Assembly (NCBI GenBank): GCA_016931875.1
Contig: JAFGDX010000006.1
Span: 1-7,891, forward strand
Length of the DNA: 7,891 nt
Direction: 5' to 3'
Source of the DNA: Prolixibacteraceae bacterium
GTDB lineage: Bacteria; Bacteroidota; Bacteroidia; Bacteroidales; Prolixibacteraceae
Positions 5,877-7,891 of the stretch are shown here, piece after piece. Both the position numbers and the translations under genes were made by a program. Under the pieces are notes generated by a model. The model had not been told where the DNA came from and searched no databases. It saw only the letters and a list, made by a program, of their open reading frames with translations. How positions within the stretch are numbered: position 1 is the first letter of the stretch; each line of letters begins with the position of its first letter.

Positions 5877-7220
5877 TTAAACCGGAATCAGGTTGTTCAG
5901 TTGGTCAAAAAGATTTTTCTGTTGCTGATTCAATTCATGGTATTCTTTTTTCCTGAATGTTTTCAGTTTAAAAAGGCGTATTCTCCCAATCGTTTTACGA
6001 AGTAAAATATACCAGTTAAAAGCCAGTTTTCCTGCAAAAGGCAAACTCACCACGAAAAGAAGTTTCAAGCCAACCGAGGGAAGCAGCCAACCCAATGCAA
6101 TAAATTCGAGCAGGTACACCACCGGGAAAAGCAAAATACCCGCAACAAGGAAAAATGAACTCCAGAAAGTCCAGTCTTTTATCTTTTTGCGTATCAGCCT
6201 GTCGATGGTAAAAAACGGGATCGCATTCAGCAGGAAACCGTAGAGAAATACCGGCAACCCGGCAAGTAACAACAGACTGTTTCCGGCCATGTGCAGAAAA
6301 TTGTTTTTTTGTTTTTCAAGCACCCAGCTCCGGAGTTTATGGATTTTTATTTTTTTCAGATACGCATTCAGTTGAAAAATCAGTTGTTCTGTTTCCTGCG
6401 GGTGCTCAGTTTCAAGTTTATCGAGTTGACGAACCAGGTTCTGATCGGATTTAAACAGGTTTACCGGTGAAAATTTTTTACCGGAACGAGAAAGGAAATG
6501 TTTACCGTAAATTTCCCGTATATTTTCAAAATCGGTGTAAAACTTTTTGCTTTTTATATTGATTATAAGTGGCCGAATAGAGTCGGCAATTTTTTCACGC
6601 AATGAAAGTGTTGCCGCGTTCGGATTCGCCTGGTATTCTTCCAGATAATCTTTTACACGAATCGGGTCGCCAAAATTTACAATTACCGTCCGGTTGAATT
6701 TCCAGTAGTGGCTGTAATAAATCCCGGCAGGAATAATTTGGATATCAAGCTCATAATTTGCCTTTTCTTCGGCCATAAAAACAATGCGGGGAACCGCTTT
6801 TTTGTGAACCAGCATCTGTCGTTTTCCAGAATGGGCGGCTTCTGGAAACAGGGCTAAAGCAAAATTATTCTCCAAAACTTTTATCGAATCTGCAAAAGTC
6901 TGATCGTTTTTAGCCAGATTTTCTTTTCCATCGCGCAAACGGTAAACCGGCATTATTTTTAAAAATTTCAGAATTACAGAAATGGTTTTCGATTTAAAAA
7001 TATCGGCACGGGCCAACCAAACCGGTTGAAAACGGGTATGCAAAAGAATGGCCAAGGGGTCGGCGAGTGCGTTCTGATGATTTGGCGCAAAAAGAATGGG
7101 TTTGTTTTTGGGGATTTTTTCTTTACCGTTTACAATTGTTTTTTTATGAATGAGCCAGTCGGCAAATGACACGTATTTTTTCAGGCACCAGTATCCAAAC
7201 GACCATTTTTCGTATTTCAT
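5877..7220 (-). CDS. Glycerophosphate/lysophosphatidate-type acyltransferase (PlsC-like) with C-terminal membrane segments
   Basis: The N-terminal half is a phospholipid acyltransferase domain that should transfer an acyl chain to a glycerophosphate or lysolipid at the inner membrane. Numbering from the start used here (447 residues), it has APNHQNALADP (45-55), an acceptor-site PVYR (91-94), LFPEAAHSGKR (124-134) and IIPAGIYYSHY (162-172). The catalytic histidine-aspartate pair (H48, D54) is spaced H-X5-D instead of the common H-X4-D, as in yeast Gpt2/Sct1-like acyltransferases. The middle (about 190-300) is soluble and charged. Hydrophobic stretches at about 311-336, 353-378 and 380-405 suggest three or so membrane passes, then a basic tail. 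The open frame runs 27 codons further up (to 7301), but those codons lie inside the transporter gene. ATG at 7220-7218 overlaps that gene's TGA as ATGA and opens with a family-like MKYEKWSFGYWCLKKY, so it is preferred. Substrate is not determined. Confidence 0.88.
   Translation of the reverse strand: MKYEKWSFGYWCLKKYVSFADWLIHKKTIVNGKEKIPKNKPILFAPNHQNALADPLAILLHTRFQPVWLARADIFKSKTISVILKFLKIMPVYRLRDGKENLAKNDQTFADSIKVLENNFALALFPEAAHSGKRQMLVHKKAVPRIVFMAEEKANYELDIQIIPAGIYYSHYWKFNRTVIVNFGDPIRVKDYLEEYQANPNAATLSLREKIADSIRPLIINIKSKKFYTDFENIREIYGKHFLSRSGKKFSPVNLFKSDQNLVRQLDKLETEHPQETEQLIFQLNAYLKKIKIHKLRSWVLEKQKNNFLHMAGNSLLLLAGLPVFLYGFLLNAIPFFTIDRLIRKKIKDWTFWSSFFLVAGILLFPVVYLLEFIALGWLLPSVGLKLLFVVSLPFAGKLAFNWYILLRKTIGRIRLFKLKTFRKKEYHELNQQQKNLFDQLNNLIPV
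7217..7220 (-). other. ATGA stop/start overlap between transporter and acyltransferase
   Basis: On the minus strand the four bases ATGA contain the acyltransferase start (7220-7218) and the transporter stop TGA (7219-7217). Such overlaps usually mean coupled translation from one transcript. This fixes the acyltransferase start in the absence of a visible Shine-Dalgarno. Confidence 0.75.
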
Positions 7221-7891
7221 GTTGTTGCAGGCTGTGTTAATGGTTTTTTTGCCCAGATTGTGGAGATGGCCAATCCGCTGATAATATGCCATACGCCCCA
7301 CCAGGCGGCAATAATTGTCATACCGCCCAATTCGAGTTCGGGTGGAAATATTTTGGGATTAAACATTAAAACCAAAGCCAGCCCTGAGTTTTGAATTCCG
7401 GTTTCCAGTGAAATGGTTCGCCGGTCAATTCTGGGAAGACGGAATAACGTGGCAATTGAAAAACCTGTTCCCAATGCCAGCGCGTTGTGTATTAGTACAA
7501 TAATAAATACCAGGTGGATGAATTTCATAAAATGGTCGAAGTTGGCCGAGAGTAGAATGATAACAAATGCGATAAAAATAATAATGGACAGTTGCCGGAT
7601 TGGTTTTTTAATCCGCCGGGTAAAACGGGGGAGATACTGGGCAAACAATACACCTAAAACAACCGGAATTCCAAGCAAAATCACTACGGTTTGCACCATT
7701 TGCAGAAAATCAATTTCTATTGGCACAAGATAATTTCCGGCGCCGGCAGAAGCATTGTACTGGTTTAAGTATAGTTTTCCCCAAACAGCAAAATTTAAGG
7801 GTGTCATAAAAGTGGCAGCCAATGTGGCTACGGCGGTTAAACTTACCGACAAGGCCACATTCCCTTTGGCCATTGCACTCATAAAATTCGA
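7217..7891 (-). CDS. Bile acid:sodium symporter family (BASS) transporter, C-terminal part; gene cut by window edge
   Basis: This is an inner-membrane sodium-coupled transporter of the BASS (SBF) family, whose members move bile acids or other organic anions. The frame stays open through the right edge: the last bases read SNF before MSAMAKGNVALSVSLTA, matching the family's GGxxSN...KGNxxLSxSLT segment, so the methionine at 7882 is internal. The visible 224 residues include ETGIQNSGLALVL (163-175), the E-x-G-x-Q-N motif that helps bind sodium, and at least five hydrophobic segments (about 11-30, 64-88, 102-116, 122-146, 188-212). Family members are about 300-330 residues, so around 100 residues are missing. 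The substrate cannot be told from sequence; many bacterial members do not carry bile acids. The stop overlaps the acyltransferase start. Confidence 0.9.
   Translation of the reverse strand, partial: SNFMSAMAKGNVALSVSLTAVATLAATFMTPLNFAVWGKLYLNQYNASAGAGNYLVPIEIDFLQMVQTVVILLGIPVVLGVLFAQYLPRFTRRIKKPIRQLSIIIFIAFVIILLSANFDHFMKFIHLVFIIVLIHNALALGTGFSIATLFRLPRIDRRTISLETGIQNSGLALVLMFNPKIFPPELELGGMTIIAAWWGVWHIISGLAISTIWAKKPLTQPATT

Noticed and set aside
7413..7733. Plus-strand open frame of 106 codons opposite the BASS transporter
   Set aside because: It is complementary to the transporter's membrane segments and sodium-binding motif; no independent support.

Overview
This window looks like ordinary chromosome from a member of the Bacteroidota, probably of the Bacteroidales/Marinilabiliales type. 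Three things point there. The EPSP synthase has the compact N-terminal layout typical of that phylum. Upstream regions lack clear Shine-Dalgarno sequences, have A-rich start contexts, and carry matches to the Bacteroidota promoter pattern (TTG at about -33, TAnnTTTG at about -7). The large membrane-tailed acyltransferase is also of a kind common in that phylum. The order-level placement is inference. I see no mobile element, tRNA, rRNA, CRISPR array or integration scar, and no gene looks foreign by eye.

Left block (1-1725, minus strand): a shikimate-pathway pair, aroB then aroA, separated by 31 bases. They encode steps 2 and 6 of chorismate synthesis. aroA runs off the left edge, so only its N-terminal 209 residues are present. 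A 100-base divergent intergenic region (1726-1825) separates this block from the next and holds candidate promoters in both directions.

Middle block (1826-4750, plus strand): an unrecognised 150-residue protein with two N-terminal membrane segments, then dprA (single-strand DNA loader of RecA) 14 bases later, then a DEAD-box RNA helicase of the RhlE type 25 bases after dprA. The helicase has its own near-consensus promoter. Its -33 element overlaps the last codons of dprA, and its -7 element ends only 4 bases before the ATG, so the transcript may be leaderless.

Right block (4751-7891, minus strand): read in transcription order, a bile acid:sodium symporter family transporter (5' end beyond the window), a two-part acyltransferase whose ATG overlaps the transporter stop (ATGA), and an AlkC-type DNA alkylation repair glycosylase with a C-terminal Ig-like domain. 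The alkC stop codon abuts the helicase stop codon with no base between, so the two blocks converge.

No clearly new system is visible. The points most worth checking are the leaderless-looking helicase promoter, the H-X5-D acyltransferase and its coupling to a transporter, the AlkC gene at the end of that string, and the uncharacterised membrane protein ahead of dprA.
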